A stretch of 20,549 nucleotides of DNA from Spirochaetota bacterium (GCA_017302015.1 JAFLEE010000088.1:1-20549), one strand, 5' to 3'; positions 8,465 to 15,570 are shown, numbered from the stretch's first letter. Made by a program: numbers and translations. The notes: generated from the sequence alone by a model not told the origin.

Positions 8465-8641
8465 ATGAAGAAAGCCACCGCCGTCGTGATCGTCCTCGCG
8501 ATCCTCGCCGCCATCGTCTTCGCCGTCAACCGCATGGATTACGTGCGCTTCGGCTACCACGGGAAAGCCGTGCATTTCACCACGGATACCGAGCGGAAAC
8601 TGAAGAAAATCGGGGATGGGGTGAAAGGCCTCTTCCAGTAG
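8465..8641 (+). CDS. small single-pass membrane protein, unknown function
   Basis: A 58-residue protein with a strongly hydrophobic N-terminal segment (about residues 4-22), followed by a short polar tail rich in Lys and Thr. The ATG at 8465 is chosen over the in-frame GTG at 8459 because AAGGAG (8454-8459) sits 5 nt upstream of it, an ideal Shine-Dalgarno. It lies 33 nt after the diguanylate cyclase gene and is probably co-transcribed with it, so it may be an accessory peptide of that cyclase. I recognise no family. Confidence 0.65.
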   Translation: MKKATAVVIVLAILAAIVFAVNRMDYVRFGYHGKAVHFTTDTERKLKKIGDGVKGLFQ

Positions 8642-8656
8642 GCCCCGCTGACTGCG

Positions 8657-8677
8657 CCCCCCGATCGGTTCAGGGGG
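8657..8677. terminator. weak hairpin between convergent genes
   Basis: CCCCCC (8657-8662) can pair with GGGGG (8673-8677) around a 10-nt loop, between the stop of the small membrane gene and the tail of the convergent DTW gene. There is no T-tract on either side, so termination activity is doubtful. Confidence 0.25.
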
Positions 8678-9386
8678 TTCCACGTCCTGACAGGGGAGCC
8701 GCGGCGGACTCTGCCTCCGCTTTTTTCCGTTCGATCTGGTAGGCGACCAGGTCTTCCAAAAGCCCCACGAGCGGGTTGAAATCGAGCCCCGGATCTTCCA
8801 TCCCGGAGGCGGCGAGGGCGAGGAGCACCTCATAGGCGGCTTCGATCGTCGAGACGCAGGCGGGATGGGGCTGGCGCTTGATGGCGAAACGCGAAGGCGC
8901 GGTGGGATCGAGGGAAAGGCAGGGGAGGGCGCGCAAGTTCGAACTGGCCCGAAGGATCTTGCGGGCCCAGGGCCAGGTGGCATCCACGAGCACGACGAGG
9001 AGCTTGCGGCCGGGGGCGAGGGCGGGCTTTTCGCCCCTCGAAATTTGGATCGCCGCCGGGCCGGGAAAGAGCAGGTGGGGCGCGTAGGCCGGATCGTTTA
9101 GGAGGGCGTTGAGCGCCCCATCGTGGGTGAAATCCATCCCCGTGAAGATCTGGCTATGGGTGAGCGCGAGGCGGGCGAGGCGGCCGGTGCCCGTCTTCTG
9201 GTGGCGGTATTCCCGGGTGTGCATGCATAGGGCGAAATGGGTGCGCGTTTCCAGGGGGCGGATGCGGTTGCAATAGCAGCGTGAGCGCGGGCGCAGGCAG
9301 CGGTAGCAGCGGCCGGTATCGGGGACGGGTTGCAAGGGGAGGATCCGGGGTTCCGGGGTCTTGCCGGACTTTCGGGGACGGTACAA
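8670..9386 (-). CDS. DTW-domain protein, probable tRNA-uridine aminocarboxypropyltransferase
   Basis: DTW-domain enzymes transfer the 3-amino-3-carboxypropyl group of S-adenosylmethionine to uridine in tRNA (acp3U; E. coli TapT/YfiP). Visible here: the N-terminal Cys cluster CYRCLRPRSRCYC, a TGTGRLARLAL segment, the signature DATW in VLVDATWPWARKI, and the C-terminal STIEAAYEVL block of the family. The frame is open far upstream to 10457, but that part is antisense to ispH and is not coding. In-frame start codons near the Cys cluster are TTG at 9386 (238 residues, used here) and TTG at 9335 (221 residues). Neither has a good Shine-Dalgarno, so the start is uncertain. The E. coli homologue has about 28 residues before its Cys cluster, which favours 9386. 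The gene is divergent from ispH, and the 5' ends nearly touch. Confidence 0.8.
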   Translation of the reverse strand: MYRPRKSGKTPEPRILPLQPVPDTGRCYRCLRPRSRCYCNRIRPLETRTHFALCMHTREYRHQKTGTGRLARLALTHSQIFTGMDFTHDGALNALLNDPAYAPHLLFPGPAAIQISRGEKPALAPGRKLLVVLVDATWPWARKILRASSNLRALPCLSLDPTAPSRFAIKRQPHPACVSTIEAAYEVLLALAASGMEDPGLDFNPLVGLLEDLVAYQIERKKAEAESAAAPLSGRGTP

Positions 9387-9387
9387 T
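9361..9387 (+). promoter_or_regulatory. candidate promoter giving near-leaderless ispH mRNA
   Basis: TTGCCG (9361-9366), a 15-bp spacer and TACAAT (9382-9387). The hexamer ends 8 nt before the ATG at 9396, so transcription would start about 2 nt upstream of the start codon. Only a weak GGA lies in a Shine-Dalgarno position. The spacer is short for a sigma-70 promoter. Confidence 0.4.
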
Positions 9388-9395
9388 GGAAAACC

Positions 9396-11132
9396 ATGAT
9401 CCTGGAAATCGGGCAGAGGGCGGGCTTTTGCCGGGGCGTGAAGCAGGCGGTGGAGCGCACCTTCCTCGCCTCGCGGACCCTTCCCGGCCCGTTCTACACC
9501 GAAGGGGAGCTCATCCATAATCCCCAGACGCTCGAGCTCCTCGAGGCCAATGGGATCAGGCCGCTCCCCCCCGATCCTCCCCGGGACCTCGACGCTTCCA
9601 CCGTCATCGTGCGGGCCCATGGGGTGACGCCGCTGCGCCTGTCGGCATTGCGCCAGGGCGCCCGCGCCGTGGTGAATCTCACTTGCCCCGATGTAGGCCG
9701 GGTCCAGGGCACCATCCAAAAATACGACCGCCTGGGCTATTCGGTGGCGATCTTCGGCAAGGCCGACCACCCGGAAGTCGTGGGCCTGCGGGGCTATGCC
9801 CGGGAATCTTTCGTGCTCCACGACCGGGCCGGGGCCGAGGCCTTGCCTCCCCGGGAGAAACTCCTCTTCGTCTCCCAGACCACCATGGACCACGACGCTT
9901 TCACGGCCCTCGCCGAGTTCCTCGCCGCGCGGCAGGCCGGCCTCAAGGTGGTCGACACCATCTGCCAGGCCACGGAAGACCGCCAGCGGGAAGCGAAGGC
10001 GATGGCGGCCCGCTGCGACGCCATGGTGGTGGTCGGGGGGCGGCGGAGTTCCAATACCCGGCGCCTGGTGGAGATCGCCGGGGCGAGGGTCCCGACCTAT
10101 GCGGTGGAGGGCGCGGGGGAGATCGATGAGATCCCCGCCGGAAAGTACCGCCGCGTCGGCATCACCGCCGGCGCCTCCACCCCGGATTGGCTCATCGAAG
10201 AGGTGGCCGAGGCCCTGCGCCAACGGGAAGCCAACCCGTGGACCCGACGTTTCGGGCACCTGCTGCGCTTCGGCATCTATAGCAGCCTCTTCCCCGCCAT
10301 GGGCGCGTTCTTCCTTTCGTTCGCCGTCGCCGACATCGCGGGCATGCGATACCCCCTGCAACTCTCGTTCATGGTCTCCCTCTATTATGTGTCGATGTCG
10401 CTGCTCAATAACGTCACCAATCGCGGTTCCATGAGGGTCAACGATCGCCAGCGCCACGCCTTCGTCTGGTGCTTCCGCCGCATCTTCCAGGGAGTTTTTT
10501 GCGCCGCGGTGGGGGCCGTGCTCGTCATCGGCTTCCTCGCCGGCGCCCGGGTTTTCCTCATCACCGCCCTCTCCCTCATCCTCGGGGTCGTCTATAATTT
10601 GTTTTACCTTCCCCTCTCGCCCAAGGCCCCCGGGGCCACGCGCCTTCTGGGGCGCGTCACACGCCTCCTGCCGGCCCTGAAATCGGTGCTCCTCGCCTTG
10701 GCGGTCACGCTCCTCCTAAACGGCATCCTCGCGACGCAGAAGCCGGCCTTGGTGACGGGGCACGCGTGGGGCTTCCTGTTCTCCTGCGCCTTCGTATTCG
10801 TCCACATGTTCACCCGACAGGCGCTCTTCGAACTGAAGACCGCCCAGAACGACCGGGTCTTCGGCGTCCGGGGCATCCTCAACCTCATGGGCCCGCGGGA
10901 GGTCGTGCGCCTCCTGACCTTCCTCTCCGCGATCCTCCTCGTTTCCATGTCGCTGGGGGTGGGGTTCGGCATCTACCCCTTGTCGAAGATCAAGTACTTC
11001 ATCCCCGTGGCCTACGGGCTGCTCTTCATCCTCCTCCACCGGAAACTCACCCTCGTTCGCACGAAGATCGCCTATGAGGTGCTCCTCGACTCCAACTTGT
11101 TCATCACGGGTGCGGTAGGGTGGTTCGGCTAG
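9396..11132 (+). CDS. ispH: 4-hydroxy-3-methylbut-2-enyl diphosphate reductase fused to a UbiA-like membrane domain
   Basis: The first 275 residues are a complete IspH, the [4Fe-4S] enzyme that ends the MEP pathway by making IPP and DMAPP. Cluster ligands C12 (AGFCRGV), C97 (NLTCPDV) and C190 (DTICQAT) are present, as are H41, H75 (RAHGV), H125 and E127 (DHPEV), the QTT motif (161-163), SSN (218-220) and GITAGASTPD (255-264). From about 288 to 578 follows a polytopic membrane region of 8-9 helices that resembles UbiA prenyltransferases: LNNVTNRGSMRVND (337-350) aligns with their first Asp-rich motif and ELKTAQNDRVFG (479-490) with the second, but most aspartates are replaced. Plain IspH is about 310-320 residues, so this 578-residue form is a fusion. 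The ATG at 9396 matches the IspH N-terminus. Reductase function is confident; the membrane domain's role is unknown. Confidence 0.9.
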   Translation: MILEIGQRAGFCRGVKQAVERTFLASRTLPGPFYTEGELIHNPQTLELLEANGIRPLPPDPPRDLDASTVIVRAHGVTPLRLSALRQGARAVVNLTCPDVGRVQGTIQKYDRLGYSVAIFGKADHPEVVGLRGYARESFVLHDRAGAEALPPREKLLFVSQTTMDHDAFTALAEFLAARQAGLKVVDTICQATEDRQREAKAMAARCDAMVVVGGRRSSNTRRLVEIAGARVPTYAVEGAGEIDEIPAGKYRRVGITAGASTPDWLIEEVAEALRQREANPWTRRFGHLLRFGIYSSLFPAMGAFFLSFAVADIAGMRYPLQLSFMVSLYYVSMSLLNNVTNRGSMRVNDRQRHAFVWCFRRIFQGVFCAAVGAVLVIGFLAGARVFLITALSLILGVVYNLFYLPLSPKAPGATRLLGRVTRLLPALKSVLLALAVTLLLNGILATQKPALVTGHAWGFLFSCAFVFVHMFTRQALFELKTAQNDRVFGVRGILNLMGPREVVRLLTFLSAILLVSMSLGVGFGIYPLSKIKYFIPVAYGLLFILLHRKLTLVRTKIAYEVLLDSNLFITGAVGWFG

Positions 11133-11214
11133 GGCAGGCGAGGATGGGCCTGACGGCGAACTCGAAATTCTTGGAACGTCCGGCTCCGATTCATCCCTTC
11201 ATTCGGCCGTGATC

Positions 11215-11241
11215 ATGCGGGGGCCACCTTTTGCCCCGCAT
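11215..11241 (+). terminator. hairpin downstream of ispH, possible terminator
   Basis: ATGCGGGG (11215-11222) and CCCCGCAT (11234-11241) form a perfect 8-bp GC-rich stem around an 11-nt loop that contains TTTT. There is no T-tract after it, so it may be a terminator of unusual form or a protein-binding site. It sits between ispH and the next promoter. Confidence 0.35.
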
Positions 11242-11259
11242 TGAATCGACCGATCGCCA

Positions 11260-11288
11260 TTGACAAATATATCCTTTTGGATTAATAT
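11260..11288 (+). promoter_or_regulatory. strong sigma-70-type promoter of the DUF2975/regulator operon
   Basis: TTGACA (11260-11265), exactly 17 bp, then TAATAT (11283-11288). The -35 is consensus and the spacing optimal. The surrounding 60 bp (11261-11320) contain only 14 G or C bases, in sharp contrast with the genome around them. The predicted start is near 11295, giving a leader of about 37 nt. Confidence 0.7.
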
Positions 11289-11300
11289 ATTATCGAAATA

Positions 11301-11316
11301 CAGTAACTAATTACTG
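11301..11316. promoter_or_regulatory. inverted repeat in the leader, candidate operator
   Basis: CAGTAA-CTAA-TTACTG: perfect 6-bp arms with a 4-bp centre, located just after the predicted transcription start and before the GGAG Shine-Dalgarno of the first gene. The third-last known element of the operon is a Cro/CI-type regulator, so autoregulation through this site is a reasonable inference. The site could also form an RNA hairpin, but it is short and AT-rich. Confidence 0.45.
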
Positions 11317-11331
11317 ATACGGAGTATAAAG

Positions 11332-11880
11332 GTGAACCTAGCCAATGAGAATCTGCCCAGAATTCAGAAGATCAGCCGCATACTCCGTTTCGCCACCCTC
11401 CTGGGTGCCTTGACGGTTCCCCTTATTCCCCCCTTCACCTGGGCGTTCTACCACAAACTCCCGGCGGTCATGAAGCGCAAGATGTTCGATGGGGCACCGG
11501 AAAGCCTCGGCTTCCCCTCCCAAATTCTCGGGATCGGGTTCTCCATCCCCTCGGGAGTCCTACTTTTTTTGATGCTCGGTTCGATCACGAAACTCCTTTC
11601 TCTTTACGGGAAGGGACGCCTCTTCGAACTCGAGAACGCGGTGTGGATGCGCCGCAGCGCGCTCTTCATCCTGCTGCACACCCTCTATGGCATGCTCATC
11701 GCCCAACCGCTCACGAGCGTCGCGCTCACCCTCGGCAACCCGCCGGGGCAGAAGGCGATCGCATTCGCCCTCTCCAGCGGCGACCTCACCGGGATTTTTT
11801 GCGCCTCCTTCCTCTACCTCACCGCGTGGGTCTCCCTGGAGGGTCACCGGATCAAGGCGGAAGGGGACCTCACCATCTGA
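11332..11880 (+). CDS. DUF2975-family membrane protein
   Basis: A 182-residue protein with about four transmembrane segments (roughly residues 20-42, 62-84, 104-128 and 146-166). Between helices 2 and 3 lies the segment YGKGRLFELENAVWMRRSA, which matches the G-x-x-F-x-x-E-N-x-x-x-x-R pattern of DUF2975 proteins. Members of that family are typically followed by a small YozG-type regulator, exactly as here. The start is GTG at 11332, with GGAG 7 nt upstream. No molecular function is established for the family. It is the first gene of an operon with its own strong promoter, and its stop lies 7 nt before the regulator gene. Confidence 0.75.
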   Translation: MNLANENLPRIQKISRILRFATLLGALTVPLIPPFTWAFYHKLPAVMKRKMFDGAPESLGFPSQILGIGFSIPSGVLLFLMLGSITKLLSLYGKGRLFELENAVWMRRSALFILLHTLYGMLIAQPLTSVALTLGNPPGQKAIAFALSSGDLTGIFCASFLYLTAWVSLEGHRIKAEGDLTI

Positions 11881-11887
11881 GGCGCCC

Positions 11888-12109
11888 ATGATCATCCTCA
11901 ATCTCGACGTGATGCTCGCGCGGCGCAAGATGCGTTCCAACGAACTCGCCGAGCGCATCGGCATGACCGAGCCCAATCTCTCGATCCTCAAGACCGGAAA
12001 GGCCAAAGCGGTGCGCCTCTCCACCCTCGATGCCCTGTGCCGGGAACTGGATTGCCAGCCCGGAGATCTCCTGGAATACCGAAAAGAGGCGGCTCCCGAT
12101 GCGACCTGA
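11888..12109 (+). CDS. Cro/CI-type transcriptional regulator (YozG-like)
   Basis: A 73-residue protein consisting almost entirely of one XRE-type helix-turn-helix domain (about residues 5-64): RSNELAERIGMTEPNLS is the helix-turn-helix core and LDALCRELDCQPGDLLEY the closing helices of the YozG/HTH_26 group. The ATG at 11888 follows the DUF2975 stop by 7 nt, with GAGG overlapping that stop as Shine-Dalgarno. It is likely to bind the operon's own leader, where an inverted repeat is visible. Pairing with DUF2975 is a known arrangement in many bacteria. The 3' end overlaps the next gene by 11 nt. Confidence 0.82.
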   Translation: MIILNLDVMLARRKMRSNELAERIGMTEPNLSILKTGKAKAVRLSTLDALCRELDCQPGDLLEYRKEAAPDAT

Positions 12110-13019
12110 AAATCGAATATTCACGCGATGCGCTTACGCCGCTCTCCTTCTCGCGTTCTCGCTGTCGTTCGGGGAAACGCCGCGGGCCCTCGGCGCCGCC
12201 GAATGCCTGGCCCTCATCCCCGCGAAAAGTTTCAGATCCCGGGAAGGACTGCTGCAGATCTTCGCCAAGGGCTTCCGCTCGGGCGCGTTCTGCGGCACCG
12301 TGATGGACCGGGGCGAATTGGCGGCCTTGGACAAGGGAATCCAAACGCTCTTCCCCCTCGCCGCGTGCACGCGGATCGAAGTGGGCTCCTCGAACCTGGA
12401 GATCCGGTTCGACCAGAGCAGGCGCGAGGCCATCCCAGGGACGCTGCGCCAGGCGTTCCTCGAACTCTCCCCCCGGGTGGTGTTCGCCCTCGCCCCCGAT
12501 ACGCGGGATTCCAACGCCCTGGTTTTCCGCATCCAAGCGGGCTCGGTGAACGTGGATTTCGGCGCCGCCGCGCGGCTTTGGGGGTTTCGGCGCATGGAGG
12601 GGACCGAATTGACCTATGCCCTCGACGAGGCGCGACGCAAATCGAGCCTCACCCTCACCTCGCGGCGGGTCATCCCCCGCTCCAAAATGAAGGTGGCGCG
12701 CAGCGGCGGCGAGGTCACCGTCACCGTGGAAGATGAGGAACTCGGCAAGAATAACCAATTCGTCTTCGCGGCGGGTCGGGTGACCTTCCTCGGCATGAAA
12801 TTCCAGGTGCTCTCCAATAACGCGGTGCAGGTCGGCAAGGGCCCGGTGATCCGGGATCCCCAGACCTGCCGCCAGATCATCGGGCTCATCGAGGGCGTGA
12901 TGGCCGAGACCCGCGATGACCGGATTTTCGAGAAGGGGGTCGTTTCGGTGAGTTCGGCGCGCTATGAGATGGAGGATCGCCGCATTTCCCTCTCCCGGGG
13001 CTACGAAAAGAGGGAGTAA
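12099..13019 (+). CDS. exported protein of unknown function
   Basis: A 306-residue protein with a clear N-terminal signal peptide (positive residues at 2-10, hydrophobic core AYAALLLAFSLSF at about 12-24, probable cleavage near LGAAE at 31-35). The mature part is mixed alpha/beta with Cys at 36, 68 and others, and no motif that I recognise. The frame is open upstream, but the ATG at 12099 has AAGAGG (12084-12089) and is the only start that begins with the signal peptide. It overlaps the regulator gene by 11 nt, so translation is probably coupled. The gene converges on the metal-transport operon with only 6 bp between stops. I cannot name a function; a periplasmic location is likely. Confidence 0.65.
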   Translation: MRPENRIFTRCAYAALLLAFSLSFGETPRALGAAECLALIPAKSFRSREGLLQIFAKGFRSGAFCGTVMDRGELAALDKGIQTLFPLAACTRIEVGSSNLEIRFDQSRREAIPGTLRQAFLELSPRVVFALAPDTRDSNALVFRIQAGSVNVDFGAAARLWGFRRMEGTELTYALDEARRKSSLTLTSRRVIPRSKMKVARSGGEVTVTVEDEELGKNNQFVFAAGRVTFLGMKFQVLSNNAVQVGKGPVIRDPQTCRQIIGLIEGVMAETRDDRIFEKGVVSVSSARYEMEDRRISLSRGYEKRE

Positions 13020-13025
13020 GGGGCC

Positions 13026-13835
13026 CTAAGCGACCCGGGTGCGGGGGCGCAGGAACAGGGTGGCGAGGAAGCAGGCGGCGGCGACCAGCACGATGGTCGG
13101 TCCGGTGGCCGTGCGCAGGTAATAGGAGAGCACCAAGCCCGAGAAGCCCGAGAAGAGGGCGATGGCCACGGACCAGCGGTGGTAGGAGCGGATGGTGGCC
13201 GCCACGTTCCGGGCCGCGGCGGCGGGGATGATGAGCATGGCGCTCATCACGAGGATGCCCACCCAGCGGATATTGGCCATGACGACCATGGCGGTGAGGA
13301 GGGTGAAGAGGAGTTCGGTGGCCGCCACCGGCATGCCCCGGCTGGCCGCCAAGGTCGGGCTGATGCTCACCGCAAGGATGCGGTTGAAGGCGAAGAGCCA
13401 AAAAACGGCCACCGCCGCCGCGACCCCGGCGAGGATGGCGATCTCGCCCGGGGTGATGCTCAGGAGATCGCCGGTGAAATACACCGCATAGCGCTGGAGG
13501 CCCCCGCGCAGGGTCAAGAGCACCAGGCCCAAGGCGACGGCGGAGGCGGCGAAGACGGCGATGACCGTATCGGTGGAATTGCCCCCCCGGCGGCGCACCC
13601 AGGTGATGGCGGTGGCGAAGAGGAGGGCGAAGCCGATCATGGCCAGGAGGGGCTGGCCGAGGCCGAAGAGGAGGCCGAGGGCGATGCCCGTGAGGGTGGT
13701 ATGGCCGATGGCGTCGGCGAGGAAGGCGAGGCGGTTGGTGACGACCATGGTGCCCAGGAGCGCGAAGAGCGGCATGGCGATGGCGATGGCCAGGGCGGCC
13801 AGGCGCATGAAATCGTGCTGGAAGAGTTCGGGCAT
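13026..13835 (-). CDS. znuB: metal ABC transporter permease (ZnuB-like)
   Basis: Membrane subunit of an ABC-3-type importer for Zn2+ or Mn2+. The 269-residue protein has about eight hydrophobic helices and the family block AFLADAIGHTTLTGIALG (about 38-55), which contacts the ATPase or lines the pore. A further match is the NIRWVGILVMSAMLIIPAA segment near residue 190. The frame is open upstream to 14156, but that extension is antisense-like and overlaps znuC. The ATG at 13835 shares its A with the znuC stop (TGATG), a classic coupled start. Length is normal. Substrate cannot be assigned from the permease alone. Confidence 0.88.
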   Translation of the reverse strand: MPELFQHDFMRLAALAIAIAMPLFALLGTMVVTNRLAFLADAIGHTTLTGIALGLLFGLGQPLLAMIGFALLFATAITWVRRRGGNSTDTVIAVFAASAVALGLVLLTLRGGLQRYAVYFTGDLLSITPGEIAILAGVAAAVAVFWLFAFNRILAVSISPTLAASRGMPVAATELLFTLLTAMVVMANIRWVGILVMSAMLIIPAAAARNVAATIRSYHRWSVAIALFSGFSGLVLSYYLRTATGPTIVLVAAACFLATLFLRPRTRVA

Positions 13836-14665
13836 CAGTGTTTCCCGGGGCCGAAGAGGCCGTCGCTCCACACGGGGCCGAAGAGTTCCCGGAAGGGAGC
13901 GCTCCCGTAGACCGTGCGGGCGTCTCCCCGGGCGAGGATGCTCCGGTTGAGGAGCACGATCTCGTCGGCATGCTCGGCCACCAGGTCGAAATCGTGGGAG
14001 ACGAGGAGCACCGAGATGCCCAGGCCGTGGCAGAGGCCGGAGACCGTGCCGTAGAAGGCCTTGCGGCCGTTGGCGTCCATGGCCGAGACGGGTTCGTCGA
14101 GGAGCAGGAGGTTGGGCTCGTTCTCGAGGGCGAGGGCGAGGAGCACCCGTTGCCATTCCCCCCCGGAGAGGGCGCCGGCGCGTCGATGGAGGAGGTGGGC
14201 GGCCCCGACGCGGCCCAGGCAGGCCTCGACCCGGCGCACCTGGGATCCGGGCAAGGACACCCAGATCGGGTGGCGGCAGCCATAGGCGGCGAAGAGTTCC
14301 ACCACGCTCAGCGGCAGGTCGGGATCGATGTGGAGGTTCTGGGGTACGAACCCGATGCGGGGCGGGGCGGGGAGGGGCGACCCCTGGTGGTCGAGGCAGG
14401 TGAGCCCGGCCCGGGTGGGAAGTTGGCCCAGGATGGCGCGCAGCAGCGTCGTCTTGCCGGCGCCGTTGGGGCCCACGAGGGCAGTGAGTTTCCCGCCGTG
14501 GAGGTGGAGTTCGACCTGGTCGACGAGGAGCCGGTTCCCGGCGGAAACGGAGAGGGGGGCGATGCGGATGCAGGAAGGGCTCGCAGCTCGGGCCTTGGCT
14601 CGCCCGAAGCGCGGCAAAGCCGAGGAAAGGGCGGGGGAACTGGGAGCGCCCGCGGGTTTATTCAA
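13835..14665 (-). CDS. znuC: metal ABC transporter ATP-binding protein (ZnuC-like)
   Basis: ATPase subunit that powers the importer. The 276-residue protein has Walker A GPNGAGKT (65-72), Q-loop VPQN (108-111), signature LSGGE (166-170), Walker B LLLLDE (186-191), D-loop SAMD and switch histidine SHD (223-225). All are intact. The start is taken as TTG at 14665, with AAGG 7 nt upstream and an 8-nt overlap with the end of znuA. This gives an N-terminal extension of about 35 residues before the ABC core, longer than usual, so a downstream TTG (near 14617) is an alternative. The stop overlaps the znuB start. Confidence 0.9.
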   Translation of the reverse strand: MNKPAGAPSSPALSSALPRFGRAKARAASPSCIRIAPLSVSAGNRLLVDQVELHLHGGKLTALVGPNGAGKTTLLRAILGQLPTRAGLTCLDHQGSPLPAPPRIGFVPQNLHIDPDLPLSVVELFAAYGCRHPIWVSLPGSQVRRVEACLGRVGAAHLLHRRAGALSGGEWQRVLLALALENEPNLLLLDEPVSAMDANGRKAFYGTVSGLCHGLGISVLLVSHDFDLVAEHADEIVLLNRSILARGDARTVYGSAPFRELFGPVWSDGLFGPGKH

Positions 14666-15542
14666 GGCCGGCCTTCAAGGCGATGAGATTGGCCCGCATG
14701 AGGCGCAGATAGGCGTCATCCTCATCGGGGCCGGAGACGACGGGGTCGAGGGTGCGCACGGGCACGCCCGTGGCCCGGGCGATCGTCTCGATGGCCCGGG
14801 GTGAATATTGGGGCTCGGCGAAGAGGGCCCGCACCCCGGTGCGCCGCACGAGGGCGATGGAGTCGGCGAGTTCGCCCGCGCTGGGTTCGGATCCCGGTTC
14901 GCGCTCGATGACCCCCACGACGCGCAAGCCGAATTCTCGGGCGAAATAGGGGAAGGCCTCGTGGAAGGTGATGAGATCCCGCCTTGGGACGGAACGCAGG
15001 GCCGCCGCCATGTCGGCATGGAGGAGGCGCAGGGCCTCGAGATAGACCTGGGCATTGGCGCGGTAGCGCGGAGCGTTCGGGGGGTCCCATTGGCAGAGGC
15101 CATTGGCGATATTCTGGGCTTGGACCATGGCGAGGCGGATGCTGACCCAAACGTGGGGATTGGCCACCCCATGGGTATCGACAATGGGTTGGATGCCCGA
15201 GGAGGCGTCGATGATACGGAGGCCGGGCCGGCGGACGCGGGCGGAATCGAGGAAGGATTCGAGGCCGAGGCCGCTGATAACGAGGACACGGGAGCGTTCC
15301 AGGCGGACCATCTCATCGGGGGTGAGGGCATGGTCATGGAGGCAACCGGAACCGGGTTGGGTGAGGTTGGCCAGTCGCACCCCCGGGACGTCCCGGGCGA
15401 TATTTCGAACCGCCAAATGGATCGGGTAGAACGAGGAGAGGATGAGGGCCCGGTCATCGGGAGCGGTTTTTTCCGCTCGACAGGCGCTGAGGGCGAGCAT
15501 AAGCAGTACGAGACAAAGGAGAGATGCGGTTCGGGGGAACAT
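14658..15542 (-). CDS. znuA: metal ABC transporter substrate-binding lipoprotein (ZnuA-like)
   Basis: Periplasmic cluster A-I solute-binding protein that captures Zn2+ or Mn2+ for the ZnuBC pore. The 294-residue form starts at the ATG at 15542 with a lipoprotein signal (hydrophobic 8-18, lipobox LSAC, lipidated Cys21); the frame is open 48 codons upstream, but those residues are not signal-like. Expected metal ligands are visible: H69/H71 in GCLHDHALTP, H130 in NPHVW, H194 in ITFHEAFPYF and D266 in TLDP, with E243 in FAEPQYSP nearby. The His-rich loop found in many zinc-specific members is absent, so manganese is also possible. It is the first gene of the three-gene importer operon, downstream of a well-formed promoter. 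Confidence 0.87.
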   Translation of the reverse strand: MFPRTASLLCLVLLMLALSACRAEKTAPDDRALILSSFYPIHLAVRNIARDVPGVRLANLTQPGSGCLHDHALTPDEMVRLERSRVLVISGLGLESFLDSARVRRPGLRIIDASSGIQPIVDTHGVANPHVWVSIRLAMVQAQNIANGLCQWDPPNAPRYRANAQVYLEALRLLHADMAAALRSVPRRDLITFHEAFPYFAREFGLRVVGVIEREPGSEPSAGELADSIALVRRTGVRALFAEPQYSPRAIETIARATGVPVRTLDPVVSGPDEDDAYLRLMRANLIALKAGLE

Positions 15543-15570
15543 GGGGCGGTCGGGGTTAAGGCGAGGGCTA

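Noticed and set aside
8661-8668. CCGATCGG palindrome as a regulatory site
   Set aside because: It is a short GATC-containing palindrome between convergent stops. GC-rich genomes contain many such, and there is no promoter nearby.
7385-8983. 532-codon minus-strand frame across the diguanylate cyclase and the DTW tail
   Set aside because: It is antisense to conserved GGDEF motifs, with Asp/Gly/His-rich low-complexity translation. It is a frame shadow.
9400-10457. Upstream part of a 595-codon minus-strand frame that ends in the DTW gene
   Set aside because: It lies antisense to the well-supported IspH coding region, shows low-complexity Gly/Asp/His composition and no family motif. The open frame is a by-product of GC-rich codon use in ispH.
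13836-14156. N-terminal extension of the ZnuB-like permease
   Set aside because: It overlaps znuC out of frame and is Arg/Pro-rich. The TGATG-coupled start at 13835 fits the family length.
12886-14283. 465-codon minus-strand frame overlapping znuB and znuC
   Set aside because: The translation is Arg/Pro/His-rich and in a different frame from the two ABC genes, whose motifs are intact.
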